Of a stretch of 64,000 bases of DNA, positions 53,835 through 62,713 are shown piece after piece. The stretch covers positions 353,654 through 417,653 of the forward strand of contig NZ_JBEXNL010000002.1 of assembly GCF_040611135.1 (NCBI RefSeq). The letters are read 5' to 3'. The stretch is from Tsukamurella sp040611135 (GTDB lineage Bacteria > Actinomycetota > Actinomycetes > Mycobacteriales > Mycobacteriaceae). The stretch's first letter is position 1. Each line of letters begins with the position of its first letter. A program made the position numbers and the translations under genes. The notes beneath the pieces are model-generated. The model worked only from the letters and a program-made list of their open reading frames with translations, was not told where the DNA came from and made no database searches.

Positions 53835-54578
53835 ATGCTGAACGTGGGTGTGTTGGGGTCCGGTGGCAAGGTCGGCCGCGCGATGGTCGACGCAGTGGAG
53901 GCGGCCGACGATCTGTCGCTGAGTGCGGCGGTGGACGCGGGTGACATGCTCACCGGCCTCCTCGACTCGAACACGCAGGTCGTGATCGATTTCACCCACC
54001 CCGACGCGGTGATGGACAACTTGAAGTTCCTCATCGACAACGGGATCCACGCCGTGGTCGGCACCACCGGTTTCACGGACGACCGTCTCGACACCGTGCG
54101 CGAGTGGCTCGCCGAGAAGCCCGAGGTCGGCGTGCTGATCGCGCCGAACTTCGCCATCGGCGCCGTCCTGTGCATGCGCTTCGCCGCGCAGGCCGCCAAG
54201 TACTTCGACTCCGTCGAGATCATCGAGCTGCACCACCCGCACAAGGCCGATGCGCCGTCCGGCACCGCCAGCCGCACCGCTGAGCTGATCGCGGAGGCCC
54301 GCGAGGAGGCCGGTCGCGGCCCCATGCCCGACGCCACCTCCGCCGAGTTCGACCGCGCGCGCGGCGCCCGGGTCGACGGTGTCCGGGTGCACTCCGTCCG
54401 CGTCGCCGGCCTCGTCGCCCACCAGGAGGTCCTGCTGGGCACCCAGGGCGAGACGCTGACCATCCGGCACGACTCGCTCGACCGCAGCTCGTTCGTCCCC
54501 GGTGTGCTGCTGGGGGTGCGCGGCATCTCGTCGCGGCCCGGCCTGACGGTGGGCATCGAGCCGTTCATGGATCTGTGA
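53835..54578 (+). CDS. dapB: 4-hydroxy-tetrahydrodipicolinate reductase
   Basis: DapB catalyses the NAD(P)H-dependent step of lysine and diaminopimelate synthesis. The 247 residues show GVLGSGGKVGRAM (cofactor), VGTTGF, ELHHPHKADAPSGTA (catalytic His and Lys) and a C-terminal LGTQGETLTIRHDS. Length and order with the next two genes match mycobacteria (Rv2773c-Rv2771c, from memory). It overlaps the next gene by four bases. Confidence 0.96.
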   Translation: MLNVGVLGSGGKVGRAMVDAVEAADDLSLSAAVDAGDMLTGLLDSNTQVVIDFTHPDAVMDNLKFLIDNGIHAVVGTTGFTDDRLDTVREWLAEKPEVGVLIAPNFAIGAVLCMRFAAQAAKYFDSVEIIELHHPHKADAPSGTASRTAELIAEAREEAGRGPMPDATSAEFDRARGARVDGVRVHSVRVAGLVAHQEVLLGTQGETLTIRHDSLDRSSFVPGVLLGVRGISSRPGLTVGIEPFMDL

Positions 54579-55054
54579 GTGGCATGACGCAGCGCGAACG
54601 CGGCAACCTGGGGCAGCTCCTGGTCATCGGGTTCCTCGCCGTCGCGATGCTCCTGTACATCGGCCTGATCGGCGTGTGGGCGTCGATGATCGCCGGCCGT
54701 GGTGGGGCGGCGAACATCGGCCTCGCGGTGGGCATGGTCCTCGTCGGCGTGATGGGGCTGTGGATCCTGTGGTCGGTGCTGCGCAACGGCTACGCGCACC
54801 AGAGGCTGGCCGCGTCTGCGAAGGCTTTGGGGCGCGACCTGGACGTCTCGGACCTGCCGACGATGCCGTCCGGGCGCGTCCAACGGGACGCCGCGGACGC
54901 GCTGTTCGCCGAGGTCAAAGCGGAGTACGAGGCCGATCCCGATTCCTGGGTGACCACCTACCGGCTCGCCCGCGCCTACGACTACGCCGGCGACCGCTCT
55001 CGGGCGCGGAACTGGATGACCAAAGCCGTCGCGCTGGAGAAGAAGTCCCGCTGA
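54575..55054 (+). CDS. Two-helix membrane protein with C-terminal TPR-like helix pair
   Basis: The 159-residue protein has two membrane segments (LLVIGFLAVAMLLYIGLIGVW; IGLAVGMVLVGVMGLWILW) and a soluble C-terminal half (KAEYEADPDSWVTTYRLARAYDYAGDRSRARNWM) that looks like one TPR-type helix pair. GTG at 54575 overlaps dapB (GTGA); ATG at 54584 is possible. It corresponds to the unnamed membrane protein after dapB in mycobacteria. Function unknown. Confidence 0.78.
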   Translation: MSGMTQRERGNLGQLLVIGFLAVAMLLYIGLIGVWASMIAGRGGAANIGLAVGMVLVGVMGLWILWSVLRNGYAHQRLAASAKALGRDLDVSDLPTMPSGRVQRDAADALFAEVKAEYEADPDSWVTTYRLARAYDYAGDRSRARNWMTKAVALEKKSR

Positions 55055-55509
55055 TGGCCGTGCTCCTGGTGATTCACCACACCCCGTCTCCGCACTGCCA
55101 GGAGATGTTCGAGGCGGTGATCGCCGGGGCCACCGATCCTGAGATCGAGGGCGTGGAGGTCGTGCGCCGGGCGGCGCTCACTCTGTCACCGGCCGACGTG
55201 CTGGCGGCCGACGGCTACGTGCTGGGGACTCCGGCGAACCTCGGCTATATCAGCGGTGCCCTCAAGCACGGGCTCGACACCGTGTACTACCCCTGCCTGG
55301 ACTCGACGCGGGGGAGGCCGTGGGGCTTCTACGTCCACGGCAACGAGGGCACCGAGGGGGCCGAGCGGGCGGTGGACTCGATCACGGCCGGGCTCGGCTG
55401 GGAGCGGGTCACGCCTCACGTCGTCGTCTCGGGCAAGCCCACGAAGGCCGACCTGGAGGCGTGCTGGAACCTCGGCGCCACTGTCGCCGCGCAGCTGATG
55501 GTGTGCTGA
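55054..55509 (+). CDS. Flavodoxin-like NAD(P)H-dependent oxidoreductase
   Basis: The 151-residue protein shows the flavodoxin fold: LLVIHHTPSPHCQEMFEAVIAGA (phosphate-binding loop), GYVLGTPANLGYISGALKHGLD and RPWGFYVHGNEGT. The ATG overlaps the stop of the previous gene (TGATG), so dapB, the membrane protein and this gene form one unit. It may bind FMN and reduce quinones or flavins. Substrate unknown. Confidence 0.85.
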   Translation: MAVLLVIHHTPSPHCQEMFEAVIAGATDPEIEGVEVVRRAALTLSPADVLAADGYVLGTPANLGYISGALKHGLDTVYYPCLDSTRGRPWGFYVHGNEGTEGAERAVDSITAGLGWERVTPHVVVSGKPTKADLEACWNLGATVAAQLMVC

Positions 55510-55535
55510 TCGCAGTCCCAGGGGCATGGCGGGTG

Positions 55536-56126
55536 TCAGCCCGTGGCGGGCTGGAGCGGGGGCAGCGAGGCGAGCGCGTACTGCGAGAGCGTGATCAGCG
55601 CCCCCCTTGCCGAGTCGCGGTCCCGGGCGTCGATCGCGATGATCGGCACCTCCGGGGGCAGCGCCATCGCCTGCCGGATGTCGGTCACCGGGTAGCGGGC
55701 GGCACCGTCGAACTCGTTGATCGCGACCACGAACGGCAGCCCCTTCGACTCGAAGTAGTCCACGGCCGCGAAGCTGTCGTCGAGCCGGCGGGTGTCGATC
55801 AGGATGATCGCGCCGATCGCGCCGCGCACCAGGTCGTCCCACATGAACCAGAACCGGTTCTGGCCCGGCGTGCCGAACACGTACAGCACCAGGTCCTCGG
55901 CCAGGTTGATCCGGCCGAAATCCATGGCCACCGTGGTGGTGTCCTTGCGCGGGAGGGCGCTCAGGTCGTCGACCAACGAGCTCTCGTCGGTGACCAACGC
56001 CTCCGTGCGTAGCGGCTCGATGTCGGAGACCGATCCGACCAGCGTGGTCTTGCCGACACCGAACCCGCCGGCGATGACGATCTTCGCCGAGGTGACAGCA
56101 GTCGAATCAGGCTCGCTGTAGTCCAC
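55536..56126 (-). CDS. Conservon-type small GTPase (CvnD-like)
   Basis: The 196-residue protein has P-loop GGFGVGKTTLVGS, switch region FGTPGQNRFW and NEFD (NKxD-like), and belongs to the Ras-like GTPase group encoded last in actinobacterial conservons. GTG at 56126 (codon CAC on plus). It overlaps the DUF742 gene by 20 bases. In Streptomyces conservons the GTPase works with the sensor kinase-like, roadblock and DUF742 proteins; in M. tuberculosis a similar set is Rv3365c-Rv3362c (from memory). Likely role: switch controlling a cellular response, unknown here. Confidence 0.88.
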   Translation of the reverse strand: MDYSEPDSTAVTSAKIVIAGGFGVGKTTLVGSVSDIEPLRTEALVTDESSLVDDLSALPRKDTTTVAMDFGRINLAEDLVLYVFGTPGQNRFWFMWDDLVRGAIGAIILIDTRRLDDSFAAVDYFESKGLPFVVAINEFDGAARYPVTDIRQAMALPPEVPIIAIDARDRDSARGALITLSQYALASLPPLQPATG

Positions 56127-56469
56127 TGAGGACCCTTTCGATCAGGTCGCGGCGGACTGCGTCGCTGGAATCCGCCTCGAGGGTTGCCATCACACGGACG
56201 TGGCCGGTCGCGACGAGATCCGCGACCAGGACGTGGATCACGCCGAGCGGAGTGCCCACTCGGGCGGAGATCTCCGCGATGGAGATCAGCTCACGGGTCA
56301 TCTCCACGATCACGTTGCCGACCGCGCTCGTCGGTCGGGGCAGGTCGTCGGCCCGCGGCAGGCGCTTGACGGTCGCCTCCCACCCGAACCTCAGATTCGG
56401 CTGAGTGCGGCCGGTGGTCAGGGCGTAGGGCCGGACCAGGCGCGGGATCCGTCGGTCTGGATCGGTCAT
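56107..56469 (-). CDS. DUF742 protein (CvnC-like)
   Basis: The 120-residue DUF742 protein reads IPRLVRPYALTTGRT and EISARVGTPLGVIHVLVADLV, a winged-helix type fold (HTH region about 60-95). It is the third gene of the conservon, seven bases after the roadblock gene and overlapping the GTPase gene. DUF742 proteins are proposed partners of the GTPase. Confidence 0.88.
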   Translation of the reverse strand: MTDPDRRIPRLVRPYALTTGRTQPNLRFGWEATVKRLPRADDLPRPTSAVGNVIVEMTRELISIAEISARVGTPLGVIHVLVADLVATGHVRVMATLEADSSDAVRRDLIERVLSGLQRA

Positions 56470-56476
56470 GACGGCG

Positions 56477-56890
56477 TCAGCGCCCGGTCGCCGACCGCGG
56501 CGTGGCCGCGACGACCTCGCCGACTCGATCGACGAGCAGCGCCATCTCGTAGCCCACCTGGCCGATGTCGCAGGTCGCGGTAGTCAGCACCGACAGGTAG
56601 GAGCCCTGGCCGACCGCCATCAGTAGCAGGAAGCCCTTCTCCATCTCGACGACCGACTGGTGGACGACGCCACCGTCGAACAGCGTCGACACCCCGACCG
56701 AGAGACTCGCCAGGCCCGAGGAAACGGCGGACAGCTGCTCGGCGCGGTCCAGCGGCAGCTGCCGGCTGGCCGCCATCAACAGGCCGTCGGCCGAGACCAG
56801 GACCGCGTGCGCCACCCCGGAGACCTCGTCGGCGAACTTGGACACCAGCCAGTCGAGGCGGCGCTCGCCGGGCGGCGTCGCGGCCGTCAT
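56477..56890 (-). CDS. Roadblock/LC7 protein (CvnB-like)
   Basis: The 137-residue protein has a Roadblock/LC7 domain (WLVSKFADEVSGVAHAVLVSADGLLMAAS; LLLMAVGQGSYLSVL). MglB-type members act on Ras-like GTPases as activators or scaffolds. Its ATG overlaps the stop of the sensor kinase (ATGA), so the two are co-translated. Second gene of the conservon. Confidence 0.88.
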   Translation of the reverse strand: MTAATPPGERRLDWLVSKFADEVSGVAHAVLVSADGLLMAASRQLPLDRAEQLSAVSSGLASLSVGVSTLFDGGVVHQSVVEMEKGFLLLMAVGQGSYLSVLTTATCDIGQVGYEMALLVDRVGEVVAATPRSATGR

Positions 56891-59472
56891 CGCTGCGTCC
56901 CGTCGTTGCCGGCGTGCGCCCGGCCCCGGCGCACGCCCTGCTGGTGCAGGTTGAGCGAGGCGCGGATCGACTCGGGGTCGCGAGTGCCAGTCCGGGCGGC
57001 CGCGGTCGTGACCGCGCCCGGGACCAACCGGTGCCCGGGACGGCGATGCGGAAGGCCGTTCGCGGTGCGATCCGCCGCCGACTGCGATGCGTCGCGTGCG
57101 GCGGTCCAGCCCATGTCGGCTATCGAATCGAATGCCGGGGGCGGGCCCCACACCGCCTCGTTCGGATCCGTCAGCCACGCCGACACCATGCCGTCGAAGA
57201 TCGGAGTGCCGACGGCCGCCGGCTCCGGCGCCGGTTCCTGGGGCGGAGCCGGAACCGGAGCCGCGGCGTGCGCGGGATGCAGGGCCTGCGGCTCCACGGG
57301 CTGGGCCTGCGCGGGCCGGGCCCGTTCGGGTTGCGGCTGCGCGGCCGGGAGCGAGCCGCCGGGCGTGCGCTGCGGCAACCCGGGACCCGCGGTGCGGACG
57401 GGCCGCGTTTCGAAGTCGAGCGTGACGAACGACGAGCCGTTGGGACCGGGCGTGACGTACGGCGTTCGGATCGCCTTGGTGACAGCCGGTTCCGTGACCG
57501 GCTTCGCCGCCGGCTCCGTGACCGGCTCCTCCTGGGCGGCGAGCTCGCCCTGCGGCACCCGGACCGGAAGGGGCGCGTCATCGCTGCTCGCGAACTTCGC
57601 GTCGTCGGCGTCCGAGGGCTTCTGCGGGTCGAACGATGCGGGCACGATCAAGTGCGCCGGGATGTGCACGGTGGCCGTGATCCCGGGATTGCGGGCGGCG
57701 TCGATCGTGGGGTGCAGCCGGACGCGGACGCCGTGGCGCTTCGCGAGCCGCGAGACCACCAGCAGTCCCATCTGGCGGGTCGCCTCCGGCGTGAGCTCGC
57801 GCCCCTGCTCGAGGCCCTCGTTGATAGCGGCGAGCCGCTCCCGCGGGATGCCGATGCCGCGGTCCACGATCTCGACGAGCATGCCGCGGTCCTCCGCCTC
57901 GGCGACGACGAACTGGACGTCCGAGTCCGGGGGCGAGGCGCGAAGTGCGTTGTCGAGCAGCTCGGCGACGAGGTGGGCGACGTCGGTCGCGGCCGGCTCG
58001 GCGAGCGAGCCCGGCGGACTGATCGCGAGCCGCACGCGGCGGTACTCCTCGACCTCGGACGTGGCGGCGTGCAGGACCTCGCAGATCGGCACGGCGGGCG
58101 CGGCACCGCCGCGGGTGCGCTTGTCGGCGATGATGAGGAGATTGTCGCTGGACCGGCGCATGCGGGCGGCGAGGTGGTCGAGGGCGAACAGGCGGTCCAG
58201 GACCCGGGGGTCCTTCTCGTCGTACTCCATCGACTCGATCACCTCGAGCTGCCGGTCCACCAACCCGCGGCTGCGCCGCGCGAGCGTCTCCAGCATGTCA
58301 TCGACCTGCGTCCGCAGCGCGACCTGCTCGCCCGCGAGCCGGACCGCCTCGCCGTGCAGGGCGTCTACGGCGCGCGCGACCTCGCCGATCTCGTCCTGCG
58401 TGTCGATCGGCACGCCGGCCAGGGCACCGTCGACGGCCTCCCCGTGCTTGATCCGGTCGATCTCGGCCGGCAGGTCCTCGTGAGCGATGCGGCGGGCCGC
58501 ATCCTCGAGGGTGCGCAGCGGCCGCGTGATCGAGCGCGCCACGACGACCGCGACCGCGAGGGCCAGCGCGAGGGCCAGCAGCACGATCGCGGTGTCGCGG
58601 ATCGCGCTGGTGCGGGCCGCGGATGCCCGTTCGTCGACGGCGGTCCGGATGGCGTTCGCGGCGTCGGTCGACAGAGTCTGGAACAGTTCGGAGGAGCGAA
58701 CGCCCTGCTCTCGCACGGTGGTGGCTTTGGTGGTGGCCGGGTTCCACTGCGCGCGCTGCTGCTCAAGGGAGTTCAGCTCGGCGATGCGCGCGTCGTTCGC
58801 CGGGTAGCGGCCCGCGAGCCGCTGTAGGGCCGAGCGCTCCGCCCCCTGGTATCCGAGGTACTCGGTGCGCGGGTAGGTGGGGGACGCCTGGGTCTGGAGG
58901 AACGAGACGGACTCGTCGAGCAGGAGGGTGCGGGCGGCGAGGATGGCCGCGAGGCGGTCGTTCTCGGTCCGCACCGCCGCGTCGTCGATCGGTCCGATCG
59001 CCGCGCCGAGAACGCCGACGACGGCCTCCTCCAGCTGATGCAGGAGGGTCACCACGTGCTGCGGCGATTGGGTGGGCGACGTGCCGCCCGACCGGATCTC
59101 CTTGACCGTGGTGAGCACCTCCGACGCCGAACGCTGCACGTCCTCCGGGAGCGAACCGCCGTCGACCAGCCCCTGGACGGTCGTGACGGCGCGGTCCGTG
59201 CGCGCGAGGATGTCGGGTGTCACGGCGCGCGGGATCTGGGCGGCACCGAGCACCGCCGTGGCGCCGTACGCCTCGAGGATGTCGGGCAGCCCAGACGCCC
59301 GGGTCACCTCCGCGCGGGCAGCGCCGGACTCGTCGACCGCGCTCCAGATCCGCGATCCACCCAGGATGGTCGCGAGTAGGAGGGGCACCGCGAGGACCGC
59401 GGCGACGCGCCACGCGATCGGCCAGCCGCTGAGACTCCAGCTCCGTCGTCGAGGTTCTGCCTTGCCAGTCAT
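56887..59472 (-). CDS. Conservon sensor histidine-kinase-like protein (CvnA-like) with Pro-rich tail
   Basis: The 861-residue membrane protein has one N-terminal helix (AWRVAAVLAVPLLLATILGG), a large extracytoplasmic nitrate-sensor-like (NIT) region to about 290, a second helix (AIVLLALALALAVAVVVARSI), a HAMP region, a helical part without an obvious phosphoacceptor His (RSRGLVDRQLEVIESMEYDEKDPRVLDRLFALDHLAARMRRS) and a HATPase domain with N-box ELLDNALRASPPDS and DRGIGIPRERL. The last about 240 residues are Pro/Ala-rich and unstructured. It leads the four-gene set. The start ATG 59472 is used. Confidence 0.9.
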   Translation of the reverse strand: MTGKAEPRRRSWSLSGWPIAWRVAAVLAVPLLLATILGGSRIWSAVDESGAARAEVTRASGLPDILEAYGATAVLGAAQIPRAVTPDILARTDRAVTTVQGLVDGGSLPEDVQRSASEVLTTVKEIRSGGTSPTQSPQHVVTLLHQLEEAVVGVLGAAIGPIDDAAVRTENDRLAAILAARTLLLDESVSFLQTQASPTYPRTEYLGYQGAERSALQRLAGRYPANDARIAELNSLEQQRAQWNPATTKATTVREQGVRSSELFQTLSTDAANAIRTAVDERASAARTSAIRDTAIVLLALALALAVAVVVARSITRPLRTLEDAARRIAHEDLPAEIDRIKHGEAVDGALAGVPIDTQDEIGEVARAVDALHGEAVRLAGEQVALRTQVDDMLETLARRSRGLVDRQLEVIESMEYDEKDPRVLDRLFALDHLAARMRRSSDNLLIIADKRTRGGAAPAVPICEVLHAATSEVEEYRRVRLAISPPGSLAEPAATDVAHLVAELLDNALRASPPDSDVQFVVAEAEDRGMLVEIVDRGIGIPRERLAAINEGLEQGRELTPEATRQMGLLVVSRLAKRHGVRVRLHPTIDAARNPGITATVHIPAHLIVPASFDPQKPSDADDAKFASSDDAPLPVRVPQGELAAQEEPVTEPAAKPVTEPAVTKAIRTPYVTPGPNGSSFVTLDFETRPVRTAGPGLPQRTPGGSLPAAQPQPERARPAQAQPVEPQALHPAHAAAPVPAPPQEPAPEPAAVGTPIFDGMVSAWLTDPNEAVWGPPPAFDSIADMGWTAARDASQSAADRTANGLPHRRPGHRLVPGAVTTAAARTGTRDPESIRASLNLHQQGVRRGRAHAGNDGTQR

Positions 59473-59896
59473 CTGGTTGACCCCATCGCCGCGGCGCCAT
59501 GCGCCTGGTCCGACTCGACCGCCGCGGCCGGGTCCCGCAGGGCCCGCCACGGCAGTCGCTGATTCACTATCACGTGTCGCTGGTCGCCGATCGACCGGCC
59601 ACGATGGCCGAGATTAACGCAATCTTCCAGGTCGAACGTCGGCAACCCAGCCGAACCCAGACGAAAAATACCATTCAGTCCTGTATGACGATTGTTTATC
59701 AACATTGATATCAGTTCCGTCGGTTGGCGATAATGGAGCGGTGTCTATGCGCGTTCGCGGGTCGTGGAGCGGGACCGGCCGGGGTGGACTCGTTTCCGTC
59801 CGAGGCGCGCACTCGACGCGTAGGCTCGTGACGAATATAGAAAGTATTCTAGGCTGCTTCCACCTTCGGTGGACGCGTTCGCATGAAGGAGTGGAC
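59473..59896. other. 424-bp divergent intergenic region with two AT-rich palindromes
   Basis: No convincing gene is seen. It is AT-richer than its surroundings in 59640-59720 and 59830-59855. TATCAA-ca-TTGATA (59697-59710) and TAGAA-agta-TTCTA (59838-59851) are clean inverted repeats and probably operators for the conservon and SDR promoters respectively. A further hairpin, CCACC-ttc-GGTGG, occurs at about 59860-59872. AAGGAG (59886-59891) is the SDR ribosome binding site. Confidence 0.55.
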
Positions 59897-60787
59897 ATGG
59901 TGTCATTCGAGGGCAAGGTCGCGATCGTCACCGGGGCGGGCCGTGGGCTGGGCGCGTCGCACGCGAAGCTGCTCGCCTCGCTCGGCGCGTCGGTGGTCGT
60001 CAACGACCTCGGCGGCTCGGCGACCGGAACCGGCGCCAGCACCGCTCCCGCGGAGGAAGTGGTGGCGGAGATCATCGCCGCCGGTGGCAGGGCAGTCGCG
60101 AACTTCGACTCCGTGTCCGAGAATCCGGAGGGCATCGTCGCGTCGGCGATCGACGCGTTCGGCAAGCTCGACGTCGTCGTCAACAACGCGGGCATCAACC
60201 AGGCCCACGCGTTTGAGGGCGACATTATGGCGTCCATCCGCAAGCACATGGAGGTGCACTTCTACGGCACCGCGGGAGTCACCGCCGCGGCGTGGCCGCA
60301 CCTGATCGCCAGCGGCGAGGGCCGCGTGGTGAACACGACCTCGCCGACCCTCGTCGGCTTCCCCGAGCAGACCCCGTACGTCTCGGCGAAGGGGGCCATC
60401 CTCGCGTTCACCCGCACGCTGGCCTTCGAGGGCGCCCCGCTGGGGATCAAGATCAACGCCATCGCACCGACCGCCGCGTCGCGCATGTCGGATGAGGCCG
60501 ACCTGCCCGAGGACTTCAAGCAGTTCATGCGCGACAACCTGCCGGCGTCGCTGGTCAGCCCGGTCGTCGCATACCTCGCCTCCGCGGGCTGTGCCATCAA
60601 CGGCGAGGTACTCGAGACCCAGGGCGGCGCGGTGAAGCGCTTCGTGCTGGGACTCAACGGCGGCTACGCGAACACGGAGCTGACCGCCGACCTGGTGGGC
60701 GAGCACATCGCGGAGATCCTCGACGCGTCCACGCACGTGCCCTTCGCGACGATCGACCAGCAGGATCTCAGCGCCGTCGGGAAGTGA
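59897..60787 (+). CDS. Short-chain dehydrogenase/reductase (hydroxyacyl-CoA/HSD type)
   Basis: The 296-residue SDR has TGAGRGLGASHAKLLA (cofactor), NNAGINQ, an active Ser region (VNTTSPTLVG) and YVSAKGAIL (Tyr-x3-Lys). Sequence resembles (3R)-hydroxyacyl-CoA dehydrogenase / 17-beta-HSD type enzymes of actinobacterial lipid and steroid metabolism. The C-terminal extension (TADLVGEHIAEILDAS) is longer than in FabG. ATG at 59897 follows AAGGAG; a GTG at 59891 is in frame. An SDR operator-like repeat lies upstream, possibly for a TetR regulator not in the window. Confidence 0.88.
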   Translation: MVSFEGKVAIVTGAGRGLGASHAKLLASLGASVVVNDLGGSATGTGASTAPAEEVVAEIIAAGGRAVANFDSVSENPEGIVASAIDAFGKLDVVVNNAGINQAHAFEGDIMASIRKHMEVHFYGTAGVTAAAWPHLIASGEGRVVNTTSPTLVGFPEQTPYVSAKGAILAFTRTLAFEGAPLGIKINAIAPTAASRMSDEADLPEDFKQFMRDNLPASLVSPVVAYLASAGCAINGEVLETQGGAVKRFVLGLNGGYANTELTADLVGEHIAEILDASTHVPFATIDQQDLSAVGK

Positions 60788-60795
60788 TCCACTGC

Positions 60796-60842
60796 CGGCC
60801 ACGGCGGGCCCGCCCACGGGTATCTGGGGGCCGCCGTGGCCG
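60796..60842 (+). terminator. SDR gene terminator hairpin
   Basis: Arms 60796-60807 and 60831-60842 pair over 12 bp with a 23-nt loop, beginning nine bases after the SDR stop. No T-run. Confidence 0.6.
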
Positions 60843-60898
60843 CGCAGCTCATGGGGGGCGGACACCTCGCTGCTATCGTTCGTCCGGGGAGGGTGTCG

Positions 60899-62713
60899 AT
60901 GCTGCAGCCAGGGGAAGTATTCGCCGGATATGTGATCGAGCGTCGGCTCGGCGCGGGTGGCATGGGCGAGGTCTACGTGGCCCGGCATCCGCGACTGCCG
61001 CGACGCGAGGCGCTCAAGGTACTTGCCGCGAATCTTGCCGACGATGCCCAGTTCCGGGCCCGGTTCGAGCGAGAGGCCGATCTCGCCGCGTCGCTCAGTC
61101 ATCAGAACATCGTGGCCGTACACGACCGGGGTGAAGCGGACGGTCGGCTGTGGATCGCGCTGGACCTCGTCGACGGCGTGGACCTCGGCGAGGTGGTGCG
61201 GCGCGCGCCGATTCCGGTCGACGAGGTGGCGCGGGTGGTGGGCGACGTGGCGGCGGCGTTGGATTTCGCCGGTGCGCGGGGCTTGATCCATCGCGACGTG
61301 AAGCCCGCGAACATCATGGTGAGCTCGACCGGTCGGGTGTTGCTGACGGACTTCGGGATTGCGCGGCTGGGCGCGGAGAATTCGGACCTGACGGGCACCG
61401 GGATGACGCTGGGGACGATCAGCTACGCCTCGCCGGAGCAGTTGCAGGGATTGCCGGTGGATGCGCGGTCGGATCAGTACTCTCTGGCGGCGACTGCGTT
61501 CCACCTGCTGACAGGGGCCGTGCCGTTCGCGAATACGAATGCCGGTGCCGTGATCGTGGCGCAGGTGACCGCGCCGGTGCCGAGCGTGCGTGTGTCGCGC
61601 CCTGAGCTGAGCCCGCGGGTGGATGCGGCCATTGCCCGTGCGATGGCCAAGTCGCCGGCGGATCGGTTCGCGTCGAGCGAGGCGTTCGCCGCGGAGCTGA
61701 GGACCGCGCTCGCGGAAGGCGAGGCCGGAGCCGCGTCCTCCGCGCCCACGCTCGTTCGGGGAGCTACCACGACGCCGTCGGTCCCAGCCTTAGGGCCCGA
61801 TCTCGCGCAGGCCCACCTTGCCCCGCCGGCACCGTCGCCGAGTCCGGAGAAGCGCGGCAGAAGGCGCTATCGAACTGTGGTCGTCGTCGCTGCGGTCATC
61901 ACGGTGGTGGTTCTGATCGCCGGTGCAGCCGCGTTCTACGTGATGCGCCCCACGAATTCGGCGGACTCCGCCTCAGCCGGAGTGCTCGCGGCAAGCGATT
62001 TCGGCTATTGCGCGGCGCGACAAGGAGTTCTGGCCTGCACGACCGGTACGAGTGGGGAGAGCCTTAAGTTAGTGCCGGGGCTGTCCGGAGTCACCGACGT
62101 GGCGACGGACGGGGTCAACACCTGCGCGGTCGCGAGTGGAGACCTGTGGTGCTGGGGTGACAACACGAACGGTCAACTAGGAATCGACGGTGCGCAGCTT
62201 TCGTCGACGACGCCGCAACGTGTTCAGGGGATATCCGACGTCACGGATGTCGCTGTCGGGGACCACACGGCGTGTGCTGTCAGTGCAGGGAGCGTCTACT
62301 GCTGGGGCAAGTTGGGGACATCCGACAGTGGGCGCGGAAAGGTGACCCGCCCGGAGAAGGTGGGCACAATCACCGGTGCCACGAGTGTGACGACGTCCGA
62401 GGGGACATCGTGTGCAGTTGCTGATAAGGCCGCCTGGTGTTGGGGAGACAACCGCGGGGGCGAGGCGGGTACGGGAAATACGAACTCGATTCCCAACGAG
62501 TCCCCGGTCAAGCTGCAGAACCTCGGAACGTCTGTGACCGCGATCGTCACCAGTCATCAACTGACCTGCGCTCTCGCTGATCGACAGCCTGCGTGTTGGG
62601 GCTCGGCGAACTGGCTGCGGCTGGCGAATCCCGGATCGAACAAGGCGGCGGAGAATGTGTACGGAATGTCCGGGATCTCGGCATCGCGGCGGCGAACGTC
62701 GGTGACGTCATGA
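60899..62713 (+). CDS. Ser/Thr protein kinase with extracellular RCC1-like repeats (reading frame interrupted)
   Basis: The 604-residue protein has a Pkn-type kinase domain (1-275): GAGGMGEVY, catalytic Lys 40, HRDVKPAN (131-138), DFG (151-153), GTISYASPEQL. A Thr/Ser/Pro linker leads to one membrane helix (about 322-345, VVVVAAVITVVVLIAGAAA) and an extracellular part with repeated WCWGDN.NGQLG and TDVAVGDHTACAV motifs, RCC1-like blades. After about residue 595 the frame ends abruptly (SASRRRTSVTS) while the blades continue in the next frame. Such a receptor kinase would sense an external ligand through a propeller. ATG 60899 follows GGGGAGGG. Confidence 0.88.
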   Translation: MLQPGEVFAGYVIERRLGAGGMGEVYVARHPRLPRREALKVLAANLADDAQFRARFEREADLAASLSHQNIVAVHDRGEADGRLWIALDLVDGVDLGEVVRRAPIPVDEVARVVGDVAAALDFAGARGLIHRDVKPANIMVSSTGRVLLTDFGIARLGAENSDLTGTGMTLGTISYASPEQLQGLPVDARSDQYSLAATAFHLLTGAVPFANTNAGAVIVAQVTAPVPSVRVSRPELSPRVDAAIARAMAKSPADRFASSEAFAAELRTALAEGEAGAASSAPTLVRGATTTPSVPALGPDLAQAHLAPPAPSPSPEKRGRRRYRTVVVVAAVITVVVLIAGAAAFYVMRPTNSADSASAGVLAASDFGYCAARQGVLACTTGTSGESLKLVPGLSGVTDVATDGVNTCAVASGDLWCWGDNTNGQLGIDGAQLSSTTPQRVQGISDVTDVAVGDHTACAVSAGSVYCWGKLGTSDSGRGKVTRPEKVGTITGATSVTTSEGTSCAVADKAAWCWGDNRGGEAGTGNTNSIPNESPVKLQNLGTSVTAIVTSHQLTCALADRQPACWGSANWLRLANPGSNKAAENVYGMSGISASRRRTSVTS

